DNA from: an uncultured Neomegalonema sp.
GTDB taxonomy: Bacteria > Pseudomonadota > Alphaproteobacteria > Rhodobacterales > Rhodobacteraceae
Length of the DNA: 10,447 nt
Assembly (NCBI GenBank): GCA_937927905.1
Contig: CALFWP010000109.1
Location: forward strand, 1-10,447
Direction: 5' to 3'
Position 1 is the stretch's first letter. Each line of letters starts with the position of its first letter. Positions 1-6,940 of the stretch are shown here, piece after piece. The notes under the pieces were generated by a model. The model searched no databases. It had not been told where the DNA came from and saw nothing but the letters and a program-made list of their open reading frames with translations. A program made the position numbers and the translations under genes.

Positions 1-2010
1 CTGAATGCTGTTGTGGCCGAAACCGAATCGCTCAATCGTGCTGTGGCGTCTGAGGTCACGGCCGATACAGGGGCGGCTGTGATGACACGAATGCGTGCGG
101 CACCCGGTTATGAGGCAGCGCTGGCTGCGGCGTTTGGTGAGGATGCGGCGGCCCCTGAAATGCAGGGATTTTCGGAAAAGGCGCGCGGGTGGCTTGCGTT
201 GAAACTGCTCGGGTCCAGCCCGCAGATCGGAGAACCGCTTGCGGCGCATGTAGAGGCACCGGCGGTGCTGGCGCGGCGTTTGGCGGTGACCTCTGTGGTT
301 TCCCGTACCGAGGGAGCGGAGGCGCAAAAATCTCTCAAACCCGGTCAGTTTCTTGTCAGCCCCGAAGGTGATCTTTGGCGTTGGGACGGTTTTTTCAGTG
401 GTGCTGACACCCGGGCAGGTGATCCGGCTGTTATCCGGCTTGCACGGCTTAACCGCCTCGATACATTAAAAAATGAACAAGCTCGTGCAGAAACTGTTCT
501 GGAGGAGGTAAAGCGTAAGCTGGACCGTGATGAACGCGGTTTGGCGGATGCGCAGCTTGCCGAATCCAATGCAAGGGCGGAGCACCAAAAGGTACAGGAT
601 ATTGCTGCGGGTGCAGCCCGCACCCTGGCCGATGCAGAAGCAACACTTGTCCGCCTCAGGGCTGCTTATACTCAGATTTCTGAAAGTATAAGCGGTCAGG
701 CCGGGGCTGAAGACCGCAACCGTGAGGCGCTTTCCGCTGCGGCTGCCGCCCTGGAGGAGATCGGCGATCCGGTTTCTTTACGTGAGGAGGCGGATACCGC
801 CCGCTATACGCTTGCCGGACACCGCCGGACATATGCCGAGGCGAAATCCGGATATGATGAACTGGTTGCGGCGGAGCGCGCCCGTTCCGGACGGCTTGAG
901 ATAATAAAGCGCGATATTGCAAGCTGGCGGGATCGTGCGGCAAAAGCCAGAGCCCGGACATCGGATCTGGAAAACCGGCGTGTAGCAACAGGGCAGGAGC
1001 GCGATGCGGCAAAATCCGCCCCCGGACAGGTGGCGGCTTTGCGGGATGAGCTGATACACGATCTTGAAGTTGCCGCTGAGCGTGTTGCAAAGGCGAATGA
1101 TGCGCTTGCGGCGGCTGAAGCAATATCCCGTCAGGCGTCGAAAGCCGCTTCGGAGGCGGCGAATGCCCTATCAGCGTTGCGCGAATCCCGTGCCCGTGCC
1201 GATGCCATTGCAGAATCCGCGATGGTGCGTAAATCCGAAGCCGCTGCTGCGCTGCGCGAGGAAATCAGGGCGGAACCTGCGGAGGTTGCGGCCCGTTTTG
1301 CCGGTGATGACGCGCCGCAGGTTGCAGTTCCGGATGCGGAGTCCCGTCTCAGTAAGTTGAAAATTGATCGTGAGCGTCTTGGCGCGGTTAATTTGCGTGC
1401 CGGAATTGAAATAAAAGAGGCGGAAACAGAACGTGAAGCGCTGGGCGGCGAACGCGATGACCTTGAGGAAGCAATCGGAAAACTGCGCAAAGGGTTGTCC
1501 GAGCTGAATAAAGAAGGCCGCAGCCGCCTGCTCACTGCGTTTGAGGAGGTTAACGGCCATTTTAGCGGTCTTTTTACGCATTTATTCGATGGCGGCAGTG
1601 CGCGGCTGGAACTGACTGAATCCGATGATCCGCTTCAGGCGGGACTGGAAATTATGTGTGAGCCGCCCGGTAAGCGCCTTCAGTCCCTATCGCTGATGTC
1701 GGGCGGTGAGCAGACATTGACGGCGCTGGCGCTGATTTTTGCTGTATTTCTTGTGAATCCGGCTCCGGTTTGTGTTCTCGATGAGGTTGATGCTCCGCTG
1801 GACGATGCCAATGTCGCGCGGTTCTGTGATTTACTGGATGAGATGACCCGCCGGGCGGATGCGCGGTTTTTGATCATTACCCATCATGCTGTAACGATGG
1901 CACGTATGAACAGATTGTTCGGTGTGACCATGGTGGAGCGTGGCGTAAGCCGCCTTGTTTCGGTTGATTTAGGGGCCGCCGTAGAACTGATCGGGACCGA
2001 AGCGGCCTGA
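1..2010 (+). CDS. smc: Chromosome partition protein SMC, C-terminal part (5' end outside the window)
   Basis: SMC is the cytoplasmic ATPase that, with ScpA and ScpB, forms a ring that organises and segregates the chromosome. The frame is open from base 1, so the N-terminal ATPase half and first coiled-coil arm are missing; the GTG at 13 is internal, not a start. Roughly the first 150 residues are the hinge, with a segment rich in PGYEAAL and a later GDLWRWDGF stretch. A long Ala/Glu/Arg-rich coiled coil follows to about base 1500. The C-terminal head holds the ABC signature LSLMSGGEQ (from base 1687), a Walker B VCVLDEVDAP with the Asp codon at 1780, and an IITHH switch near 1873-1890. This order (hinge, coil, signature, Walker B) fits SMC rather than RecN or Rad50. 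No clear intrinsic terminator follows. Identity is near certain. Confidence 0.97.
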   Translation: MNAVVAETESLNRAVASEVTADTGAAVMTRMRAAPGYEAALAAAFGEDAAAPEMQGFSEKARGWLALKLLGSSPQIGEPLAAHVEAPAVLARRLAVTSVVSRTEGAEAQKSLKPGQFLVSPEGDLWRWDGFFSGADTRAGDPAVIRLARLNRLDTLKNEQARAETVLEEVKRKLDRDERGLADAQLAESNARAEHQKVQDIAAGAARTLADAEATLVRLRAAYTQISESISGQAGAEDRNREALSAAAAALEEIGDPVSLREEADTARYTLAGHRRTYAEAKSGYDELVAAERARSGRLEIIKRDIASWRDRAAKARARTSDLENRRVATGQERDAAKSAPGQVAALRDELIHDLEVAAERVAKANDALAAAEAISRQASKAASEAANALSALRESRARADAIAESAMVRKSEAAAALREEIRAEPAEVAARFAGDDAPQVAVPDAESRLSKLKIDRERLGAVNLRAGIEIKEAETEREALGGERDDLEEAIGKLRKGLSELNKEGRSRLLTAFEEVNGHFSGLFTHLFDGGSARLELTESDDPLQAGLEIMCEPPGKRLQSLSLMSGGEQTLTALALIFAVFLVNPAPVCVLDEVDAPLDDANVARFCDLLDEMTRRADARFLIITHHAVTMARMNRLFGVTMVERGVSRLVSVDLGAAVELIGTEAA

Positions 2011-2226
2011 CCTCCCGACTATTCCGGATAATGCGACGGGATGCGGCATGGTCGGCAAATGATTAAATTTGAAACAGTATCCGATGACGTTATCTTTAAC
2101 TAATTGTTATTGAAATAAAAAAATTAGTACATCGCAGTAGCTCATGTTCTTGACACCATATATCCGTCTGCCTATTGTGCGCGCGGTTTCAGAGCCTGTA
2201 ACGACGCATTTTTCAGGAGAATACGA
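2011..2226. other. Intergenic region between smc and atpI
   Basis: These 216 bases contain no convincing gene. The part after smc has only a weak 5-bp inverted repeat (TCCCG/CGGGA, about 2013-2041) with no T-run, so I do not call a terminator. An A/T-rich stretch (about 2100-2127, including a run of seven A) lies just upstream of the probable atp promoter and could act as an UP-type element. The last bases carry the atpI ribosome binding site. Confidence 0.7.
2150..2178 (+). promoter_or_regulatory. Probable sigma70-type promoter of the F0 ATP synthase operon
   Basis: A perfect -35 hexamer TTGACA (2150-2155) is followed by exactly 17 bases and then TATTGT (2173-2178), which matches the -10 consensus at 4 of 6 positions. 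Transcription would begin near 2185, leaving a leader of about 40 bases before atpI. The A/T-rich tract at 2112-2125 lies about 25 bases upstream of the -35, where a distal UP element would sit. This is a sequence match only, without a mapped start. Confidence 0.65.
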
Positions 2227-2571
2227 ATGGCCAAGCCTAAAGGCGAGGCCGGCAGATCGGATCGCGAGGCACTTGACGCACTTGGTGACCGGATCAGTTC
2301 CGCCCGTGACAGACTCAATCCGAAGCGCGAGTCCCGTCATGAAAAATACAACACTCTCTCCATTGCATGGCGAATGGTACTGGAACTTGTAATTGGCGTT
2401 GTGATTGGCGGTTCAATCGGATACGCACTCGACTGGGCGATGGGGACAATTCCCCTGTTGCTTATTATTTTCGGCGCATTTGGTTTCGCCGGTGGAATTA
2501 AGGCGATGCTGGCTTCTGCACGCAGTATCGAACGGAACGCAGAGGCGGCAAAGGGAGACGGCCTTGGCTAA
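2227..2571 (+). CDS. atpI: ATP synthase protein I (AtpI)
   Basis: AtpI is a small inner-membrane protein at the head of F0 operons; in other bacteria it helps assemble the c-ring and is not part of the final enzyme. The 114-residue product has a charged, soluble N-terminal region (about 1-45, rich in Arg/Asp/Lys). Two hydrophobic segments follow, about 50-70 (containing GVVIGGSIGYALDW) and 76-97, then a short charged tail. This is the usual alphaproteobacterial AtpI layout. The ATG at 2227 is chosen because AGGAGA (2215-2220) sits 6 bases upstream. It is the first gene of the operon after the promoter at 2150-2178. Its last codons overlap the probable TTG start of atpB by 8 bases, which suggests coupled translation. 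Assignment rests on topology and position more than on catalytic motifs. Confidence 0.9.
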   Translation: MAKPKGEAGRSDREALDALGDRISSARDRLNPKRESRHEKYNTLSIAWRMVLELVIGVVIGGSIGYALDWAMGTIPLLLIIFGAFGFAGGIKAMLASARSIERNAEAAKGDGLG

Positions 2572-3316
2572 ACAAGCTGTTGAAGGTGAATTCAATATCG
2601 ACCCGATGCATCAGTTCGAGATCAAAAAACTGATCCCGCTGGACCTCGGTATTGTTGACATTTCATTTACGAATTCGGCTCTCTTTGCCTTCATTGCGGT
2701 GGCGGCAACGATCGTATTTATGTGGACCGCCGTCAGCGGACAGGGCCTGATACCCGGACGTATGCAATCTGTTGCAGAGGGCATCTACGAATTCGTTCGC
2801 AATATGGTGCGTGATACAGCCGGTGATGAGGCCCTGAAATACTTTCCGTATATCTTCACGCTGTTTGTATTTATCCTTGCATGTAATCTGCTTGGAATGA
2901 TCCCTTACAGCTTTACTGTTACCAGCCATTTTGCCGTCACGGTATTTCTGGCATTGTCAGTGTTTATCACGGTTACGGCAATCGGCTTCATGAAGCACGG
3001 CACGCATTTTCTAAGCTTTTTCTGGCCTGCCGATGCACCGGCTGCTGTGCGCCCGTTGCTTTGCATCATTGAAGTTATTTCGTATTTTGTCCGCCCGGTC
3101 AGTCACTCGATCCGTCTGGGTGCGAATATGATGGCTGGTCACGCCGTTCTTAAAGTTCTGGGCGGCTTTGTCGGCGCTATGGGAGTTCTCGGTATTTTGC
3201 CGATCCTTGGCGTAACGGCAATTACACTACTCGAATTCGTGGTTGCGATCCTGCAAGCTTATGTGTTTGCGATCCTGACCTGCGTATATCTGAATGACTC
3301 GCTGAACCTGCACTAA
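2564..3316 (+). CDS. atpB: F0F1 ATP synthase subunit a
   Basis: Subunit a is the inner-membrane stator that forms the two half-channels for protons against the c-ring. The 250-residue product has several strongly hydrophobic helices. It also has the family hallmark SHSIRLGANMMAGH (about 180-193), in which Arg184 corresponds to the essential channel arginine (E. coli Arg210). I place the start at TTG 2564-2566 because AAGGGAG (2550-2556) lies 7 bases upstream and the resulting N-terminus (MAKQAVEGEFNIDPMHQFEI) looks like alphaproteobacterial subunit a. The reading frame stays open further upstream to 2405, but that part overlaps atpI and is not AtpB-like. The next in-frame ATG (2606) would remove 14 residues and has no good ribosome site. 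The start overlaps the atpI stop (2569-2571). Identity is certain; the start is probable. Confidence 0.95.
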   Translation: MAKQAVEGEFNIDPMHQFEIKKLIPLDLGIVDISFTNSALFAFIAVAATIVFMWTAVSGQGLIPGRMQSVAEGIYEFVRNMVRDTAGDEALKYFPYIFTLFVFILACNLLGMIPYSFTVTSHFAVTVFLALSVFITVTAIGFMKHGTHFLSFFWPADAPAAVRPLLCIIEVISYFVRPVSHSIRLGANMMAGHAVLKVLGGFVGAMGVLGILPILGVTAITLLEFVVAILQAYVFAILTCVYLNDSLNLH

Positions 3317-3354
3317 GGTCGGCACAACTGATTATCACTCATAGGAGCGACACG

Positions 3355-3594
3355 ATGGAAGGCAGTATTGTAGACGGACTCAAGTACGCAGGTGCTGGTC
3401 TCGCATGTATCGGCATGGGCGGCGCAGCTATCGGCGTGGGTCACATCGTCGGTAACTTCCTAAGCGGAGCGCTGCGTAATCCCGCAGCAGCACAAGGTCA
3501 GACAGCGATGATGTTCGTTGGTGTGGCCCTTGCGGAAGCCATGGGAATCTTTTCATTCCTGGTTGCCCTTCTTCTGATGTTTGCGACCGGTTAA
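3355..3594 (+). CDS. atpE: F0F1 ATP synthase subunit c
   Basis: Subunit c is the proteolipid that oligomerises into the rotating membrane ring. The 79-residue hairpin has a first helix with a glycine-rich face (AGAGLACIGMGGAAIGVG, 12-29). The conserved polar loop is around RNP (41-43), and a second helix carries the ion-binding carboxylate Glu61 (ALAEAMGIFSF). The residue after Glu61 is Ala and the first helix shows no Gln at the usual Na+-ligand position, so a proton-coupled ring is expected (inference). ATG 3355 is preceded by AGGAG (3343-3347) at 7 bases. It lies 38 bases after atpB. A perfect 10-bp hairpin follows in the gap before b', consistent with the need for more c than other subunits. 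Confidence 0.97.
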   Translation: MEGSIVDGLKYAGAGLACIGMGGAAIGVGHIVGNFLSGALRNPAAAQGQTAMMFVGVALAEAMGIFSFLVALLLMFATG

Positions 3595-3616
3595 TAAAAT
3601 TAACCGGGTTACTTGT

Positions 3617-3643
3617 CGCGCGTTACGTATAAAGTAACGCGCG
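3617..3643 (+). promoter_or_regulatory. Intercistronic hairpin between atpE and the b' gene
   Basis: CGCGCGTTAC (3617-3626) and GTAACGCGCG (3634-3643) form a perfect 10-bp stem with a 7-base loop. It sits 22 bases after the atpE stop and 23 bases before the b' start. No T-run follows, so it is less likely to be a full terminator. An mRNA-stabilising 3' structure for the atpE message, or partial attenuation, fits the position inside an operon better. Confidence 0.65.
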
Positions 3644-3666
3644 CAATTCATTTTCGGAGAGAACCG

Positions 3667-4221
3667 ATGGCAACGGAATCCCACGCTGCGGGTGATGCTG
3701 CGGCGCATGGCAGTGGCGGAATGCCTCAGCTGGACTTCAGCACATGGGCGGCTCAGATTTTTTGGGCGGCCATTGCGATCTTTGTTCTGTACAAAGTTCT
3801 GACAAATTCCATCTTGCCGAAAATTTCGGCGACTTTGGAAGATCGGCACAACGTCATTGCAGACGACCTTGACAGTGCGGCTGAACTGAAGCGGCAGGCC
3901 GAGGAAGCCGAGGCCGCTCACAATGCGGCGCTTGCCACTGCAAAAGCTGATGCGAATAAAATTATTGCTGAAGCCCAGGGCGAAATTGATGCAGAGCTCG
4001 CGGCTGCATCAGCTGAAGCTGATGCGGAAATTTCCGCAAGAACGGCTGAGAGTGAAGCACGCATTAATGCAATTCGTGAAGAAGCGAAATCAAACGCACA
4101 ATTTATTGCGGCGGATACGGCGCAGGCGTTACTTGATAAACTCGCCCCGGGTGTTGCGGATAAATCAGCAATTGATGCGGCGGTTAATCGCGCACTTGCA
4201 TCTTCCGGAGTTGCGAAATGA
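3667..4221 (+). CDS. atpF2: F0F1 ATP synthase subunit b' (second, divergent b subunit)
   Basis: Subunit b' pairs with b to form the heterodimeric peripheral stalk that holds F1 to subunit a; it is typical of alphaproteobacteria, cyanobacteria and plastids. The 184-residue product has a soluble Ala/Gly/His-rich N-terminus and one membrane helix at about 26-46 (FWAAIAIFVLYKVL). A long Ala/Glu-rich coiled coil (about 55-165) and a short C-terminal region follow. ATG 3667 is preceded by GGAGA (3656-3660) with 6 bases of spacing. An upstream in-frame TTG (3613) would add 18 residues encoded across the intercistronic hairpin and is rejected. The stop overlaps the atpF start as ATGA (4218-4221). The extended N-terminus and upstream position mark it as b' rather than b. 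The gene is also called atpX or atpG in some genomes. Confidence 0.92.
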   Translation: MATESHAAGDAAAHGSGGMPQLDFSTWAAQIFWAAIAIFVLYKVLTNSILPKISATLEDRHNVIADDLDSAAELKRQAEEAEAAHNAALATAKADANKIIAEAQGEIDAELAAASAEADAEISARTAESEARINAIREEAKSNAQFIAADTAQALLDKLAPGVADKSAIDAAVNRALASSGVAK

Positions 4222-4697
4222 GTGATTCACAGTCAGTCCTGGTCGGCTTTTTGCTATTTCTTGCAATCATGTCATGGTTTCGTGTGCCATCCATGATTGC
4301 CGGTATGCTTGATAAGCGTGCCGATGGTATCAAAAGCCAGCTTGATGAAGCGCGGGCCGCTAAGGAAGAGGCGCAGCAATTGCTGGCATCTTTCGAGCGT
4401 AAGACAGTTGAAGCAAAACGTGAAGCCGATACAATTGTCGAGCGTGCCCGCTCTGATGCAAAACGTGCTTCGGAACAGGCTAAACTTGATCTTCAGGATA
4501 CAATTGCGCGTAAACTGAAATCTGCGGAAGATCAAATTGCACAGGTCGAAGCTGCTGCAACGCGTGAAGTGCGGAATGCGGCGTCTTCGGCAGCTGTAGT
4601 TGCGACGTCGGAAATTCTGTCTCAAGGCTTGAGCGGAGACAAGGCCGGTTCATTGATTGATGACGGCATTGCGACGGCCGCATCCAAACTGCATTAA
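4218..4697 (+). CDS. atpF: F0F1 ATP synthase subunit b
   Basis: This is the b partner of the peripheral stalk. The 159-residue product has an N-terminal membrane helix (about 7-24, VLVGFLLFLAIMSWF). A highly charged amphipathic coiled coil follows (about 33-135, beginning LDKRADGIKSQLDEARAAKEEA). The ATG overlaps the b' stop codon as ATGA, and GGAG (4207-4210) inside the b' gene lies 7 bases upstream, so the two halves of the stalk should be translated in step. It is the last gene of the F0 operon. No atpH/atpA follow, which matches the split F0 and F1 operons known in many alphaproteobacteria. A hairpin 18 bases after the stop probably ends the transcript. Confidence 0.94.
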   Translation: MSDSQSVLVGFLLFLAIMSWFRVPSMIAGMLDKRADGIKSQLDEARAAKEEAQQLLASFERKTVEAKREADTIVERARSDAKRASEQAKLDLQDTIARKLKSAEDQIAQVEAAATREVRNAASSAAVVATSEILSQGLSGDKAGSLIDDGIATAASKLH

Positions 4698-4715
4698 GCT
4701 CACACCTTAAACGAC

Positions 4716-4742
4716 TGGCACCCTATGCCTTATAGGGTGCCA
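4716..4742. terminator. Convergent hairpin shared by the atpF and rnhA 3' ends
   Basis: TGGCACCCTAT (4716-4726) and its exact complement (4732-4742) form an 11-bp stem with a 5-base loop. It lies between convergent atpF (+, stop at 4697) and rnhA (-). The rnhA stop codon and its last codons (M-A-P-Y-K-A) are inside the stem. Neither flank has a strong T-run, so termination efficiency is uncertain; it may act mainly as a 3'-end stabiliser. Symmetry lets it work for both strands. Confidence 0.65.
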
Positions 4743-5175
4743 TACCTGATCTTGCCAGTTCGTCCGCACGTTCATTTTCCGTGTGACCGGCATGTCCCTT
4801 AACCCATTCCCAGGTTACGTCATGACGTGAGGCTGCCTCATCCAGCCTTTTCCAAAGATCCTCATTCTTTACAGGCTTTTTTGCGGAAGTGCGCCAGCCG
4901 TTCCGCTTCCAGCCGTGTATCCATTTTGTCAGACCGTCTTTCACATAAGACGAATCTGTAACGATGGTTAGCTTTGAGGTACGTTCCAGTGCATCCAGAG
5001 CGGATATCGCAGCAAGTAATTCCATGCGGTTATTGGTGGTGTTTTCTTCTCCACCGGAAAGCTCGCGTTCCTTAAGGACCGTATCGCCGTCCTTTGCAAT
5101 CAGTAATGCGCCCCATCCGCCGGGGCCTGGATTGCCACTGCATGCTCCGTCCGTGTAAGCGAAGAGTTCAGTCAT
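4723..5175 (-). CDS. rnhA: Ribonuclease HI
   Basis: RNase HI is a cytoplasmic endonuclease that cuts the RNA strand of RNA-DNA hybrids (R-loops, Okazaki primers). The 150-residue product matches the usual length of about 155. It shows the four catalytic carboxylates of the type 1 family: Asp9 (YTDGACSGNPGPGGWG), Glu52 (NNRMELLAA), Asp74 (VTDSSYV) and Asp138 (ERADELA), with the assisting His128 (KGHAGH). The frame is open upstream to 5298, but ATG 5175 gives the canonical N-terminus and the extension would overlap the CDGSH gene. The start lies 4 bases after the CDGSH stop; the ribosome site is weak (GGAT about 10 bases upstream), so coupling is likely. It is last in the VOC-ispH-CDGSH-rnhA run. 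Confidence 0.97.
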   Translation of the reverse strand: MTELFAYTDGACSGNPGPGGWGALLIAKDGDTVLKERELSGGEENTTNNRMELLAAISALDALERTSKLTIVTDSSYVKDGLTKWIHGWKRNGWRTSAKKPVKNEDLWKRLDEAASRHDVTWEWVKGHAGHTENERADELARSGMAPYKA

Positions 5176-5179
5176 CTGA

Positions 5180-5380
5180 TCATCCGGTTTTGCCGTTCCA
5201 ATCGACCTTACTGTGTGAGCCGTCACAGAATGGCTTTTTGGCTGAGTGACCGCAACGACACAAAAACATCGTCGGTTTGGCCTCAAGTTGCATGCCATCG
5301 GGACCTGTCATTTGCGTTACGCCTTTGATGACGATGGGACCGTTTTCCTTGATAGTGATTGAAGGCGTTTCGGTTGACAT
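5180..5380 (-). CDS. CDGSH-type iron-sulfur protein
   Basis: CDGSH proteins bind a redox-active, pH-labile [2Fe-2S] cluster through three Cys and one His. Proposed roles are electron transfer, cluster transfer or redox sensing, but bacterial members are poorly characterised. The 66-residue product has one complete motif, CRCGHSAKKPFCDGSH, giving ligands Cys41, Cys43, Cys52 and His56. A short N-terminal beta-rich region (ITIKENGPIVIKG) precedes it. There is no signal peptide or membrane anchor, unlike mitoNEET. ATG 5380 is supported by GGAAG 9 bases upstream. It lies 39 bases downstream of ispH and 4 bases upstream of rnhA, so it shares their transcript. Many small bacterial CDGSH proteins carry two motifs; this one has a single motif. 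Specific function unknown. Confidence 0.9.
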   Translation of the reverse strand: MSTETPSITIKENGPIVIKGVTQMTGPDGMQLEAKPTMFLCRCGHSAKKPFCDGSHSKVDWNGKTG

Positions 5381-5419
5381 TGTGATCTTCCGGTTATGTC
5401 TGGGTTTAAGGATGGAGCA

Positions 5420-6382
5420 TCAGAGAGATGGCGCGGTTTCGCGCAATATTTTCGGTGCTTTGAACTCGATATTTTCAACTGCAGTTTCAACCACTTCAAT
5501 ATCCGTAACATCATAACGCTGCCGGAATGCATCGACGACTTCATTCACCAGTTCTTCTGGTGCACTTGCACCGGCAGTGATTCCGACCGCATTGATCCCT
5601 TCCAGAGACCGCCAATCTATATCAGTCGCACGCGGAGCAAGAACAGAATATTTGCACCCTGCCTTGCTTCCCACTTCGACAAGACGCTTGGAATTTGAGG
5701 AATTTGGCGCTCCGATGACCACAAGAGCATCTATTTTCGGTGCGATGGCTTTTACGGCCTCCTGCCGGTTTGTTGTGGCATAGCAGATGTCTTCTTTGCC
5801 TGGGGCAACAACATTCGGGAAGCGGTGTTTTATCGCCGCTACGATATCGGCGGTGTCATCAACCGATAATGTGGTTTGTGTGACGAAAGCCAGCTTATCA
5901 GGGTTTGCCGGAGTGATGTGTGCAACATCCTCAACCGTTTCGATCAGCGTCACAGCGCCATCCGGCAATTGTCCCATCGTTCCGATCACCTCCACATGAC
6001 CGGCATGACCGATCATCAGGATTTCATGTCCCTGGCGATACAAACGTGCAATTTCATTATGGACTTTGGTGACAAGAGGACAAACTGCATCGACTGCAAA
6101 CATGCCGCGGCTTTCAGCCTCTGCAGGCACTGAAACGGGCACGCCATGGGCAGAGAATACGACAGGCCGATCAGTCGGGCATTCATCCAGTGTCTCAACG
6201 AACACAGCTCCCTTATTGCGTAAACCGTCTACGACGTATTTGTTATGTACAATCTCATGGCGGACATAGACCGGCGCACCGTATTTGCCGATGGCCATTT
6301 CGACCATCTTAATTGCCCGGTCCACGCCAGCGCAAAATCCGCGCGGGGCCGCAAGGTAAATTTTCAAAGCTGTTTTTGTCAT
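5420..6382 (-). CDS. ispH: 4-hydroxy-3-methylbut-2-enyl diphosphate reductase
   Basis: IspH (LytB) is the last enzyme of the MEP isoprenoid pathway. It reduces HMBPP to IPP and DMAPP with a [4Fe-4S] cluster in the cytoplasm. The 320-residue length is typical. The three cluster cysteines are Cys17 (PRGFCAGVDRAI), Cys101 (DAVCPLVTKVH) and Cys200 (KEDICYATTNRQ). Substrate and catalytic residues are also visible: His42 (RHEIVHN), Glu131 (GHAGHVEVIGT) and the SSNSKRL segment (228-234). The start gives the normal IspH N-terminus (MTKTALKIYLAAPRGF). I see no Shine-Dalgarno sequence just upstream. The VOC gene stops only 9 bases earlier, so translation may depend on coupling to it. The window therefore implies the MEP route rather than mevalonate. 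Confidence 0.98.
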   Translation of the reverse strand: MTKTALKIYLAAPRGFCAGVDRAIKMVEMAIGKYGAPVYVRHEIVHNKYVVDGLRNKGAVFVETLDECPTDRPVVFSAHGVPVSVPAEAESRGMFAVDAVCPLVTKVHNEIARLYRQGHEILMIGHAGHVEVIGTMGQLPDGAVTLIETVEDVAHITPANPDKLAFVTQTTLSVDDTADIVAAIKHRFPNVVAPGKEDICYATTNRQEAVKAIAPKIDALVVIGAPNSSNSKRLVEVGSKAGCKYSVLAPRATDIDWRSLEGINAVGITAGASAPEELVNEVVDAFRQRYDVTDIEVVETAVENIEFKAPKILRETAPSL

Positions 6383-6391
6383 GCTGTGAGG

Positions 6392-6940
6392 TTAGCGGAC
6401 ACCGCCCTTTTGTACCAGTGCAGTAATGGCGTCAGCGAGGTGTTCATCCGAGATATTTTTTGCTCCCGCTGCTACGCGTAATTCATAGGCGCACACAAGC
6501 ACATCTGTATGGGTATAACCGGCAGGCGGATCGAATTTATAACAGGCCAGCTCCAGCATTTGCCCGAGCGGATCGCGGAAATAAAGCGAATCCATAAATC
6601 CACGATCTACATTGCCGGAGTTTGCAAACCCTCTTTCTTTCAGTCGTTCCGCTGCTTGTGTGTAAGTTGCACGGCTAACCGTGAATGCGATGTGATGAAC
6701 ATTCCCGGGCGTATTCGGATTGGGTGTTTGCTGAGCCGGTAAATCTTCCCGTGTGAAAATTGTAATCAGCCGACCGTCGCCAGGGTCGAAATACAGATGA
6801 TTGGTTGTTTCATCATCGAGATTCGGTTGCTCAAAGACAAAAGGCATCCCCAGAACACCTTCCCAGAAATCAATGGATGTCTGCCTGTCTGCACCGTTCA
6901 GCGTGATATGATGTACGCCCTGGCTCTGGATTATGGACAT
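6392..6940 (-). CDS. VOC-fold metalloprotein (glyoxalase/extradiol dioxygenase-like)
   Basis: This is a vicinal-oxygen-chelate superfamily protein of 182 residues. Two beta-alpha-beta-beta-beta modules are visible: module 1 begins GVHHITLNGAD (8-18) and module 2 begins GNVHHIAFTV (79-88). Module 2 ends with the family pattern SLYFRDPLGQMLELACY. Likely metal ligands are His11, His83 and Glu130, the 2-His-1-carboxylate arrangement of type I extradiol dioxygenases. A C-terminal tail of about 45 residues extends beyond the fold. The substrate cannot be told from sequence; glyoxalase, dioxygenase and thiol-transfer activities all occur in this superfamily. ATG 6940 has a strong GGAGG 9 bases upstream. 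It is first in the run with ispH and probably carries the promoter for all four genes in the region 6941-7081. Confidence 0.85.
   Translation of the reverse strand: MSIIQSQGVHHITLNGADRQTSIDFWEGVLGMPFVFEQPNLDDETTNHLYFDPGDGRLITIFTREDLPAQQTPNPNTPGNVHHIAFTVSRATYTQAAERLKERGFANSGNVDRGFMDSLYFRDPLGQMLELACYKFDPPAGYTHTDVLVCAYELRVAAGAKNISDEHLADAITALVQKGGVR

Noticed and set aside
656..1123. Minus-strand open frame of 155 codons inside smc
   Set aside because: It is antisense to the SMC coiled coil, Pro/His/Arg-rich and low in complexity, as expected from a shadow frame.
2011..2045. Intrinsic terminator after smc
   Set aside because: Only a 5-bp inverted repeat with a long loop and no T-run was found.
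2405..2563. Upstream extension of the atpB frame
   Set aside because: It overlaps the membrane-coding part of atpI and is not similar to subunit a; TTG 2564 has the ribosome site.
3613..3666. TTG start giving b' 18 extra residues
   Set aside because: The extension is encoded across the intercistronic hairpin and is Arg/Lys-rich; ATG 3667 has GGAGA at good spacing.
5176..5298. Upstream extension of the rnhA frame to 5298
   Set aside because: It overlaps the CDGSH gene with its complete cluster motif; ATG 5175 gives the standard RNase HI N-terminus.
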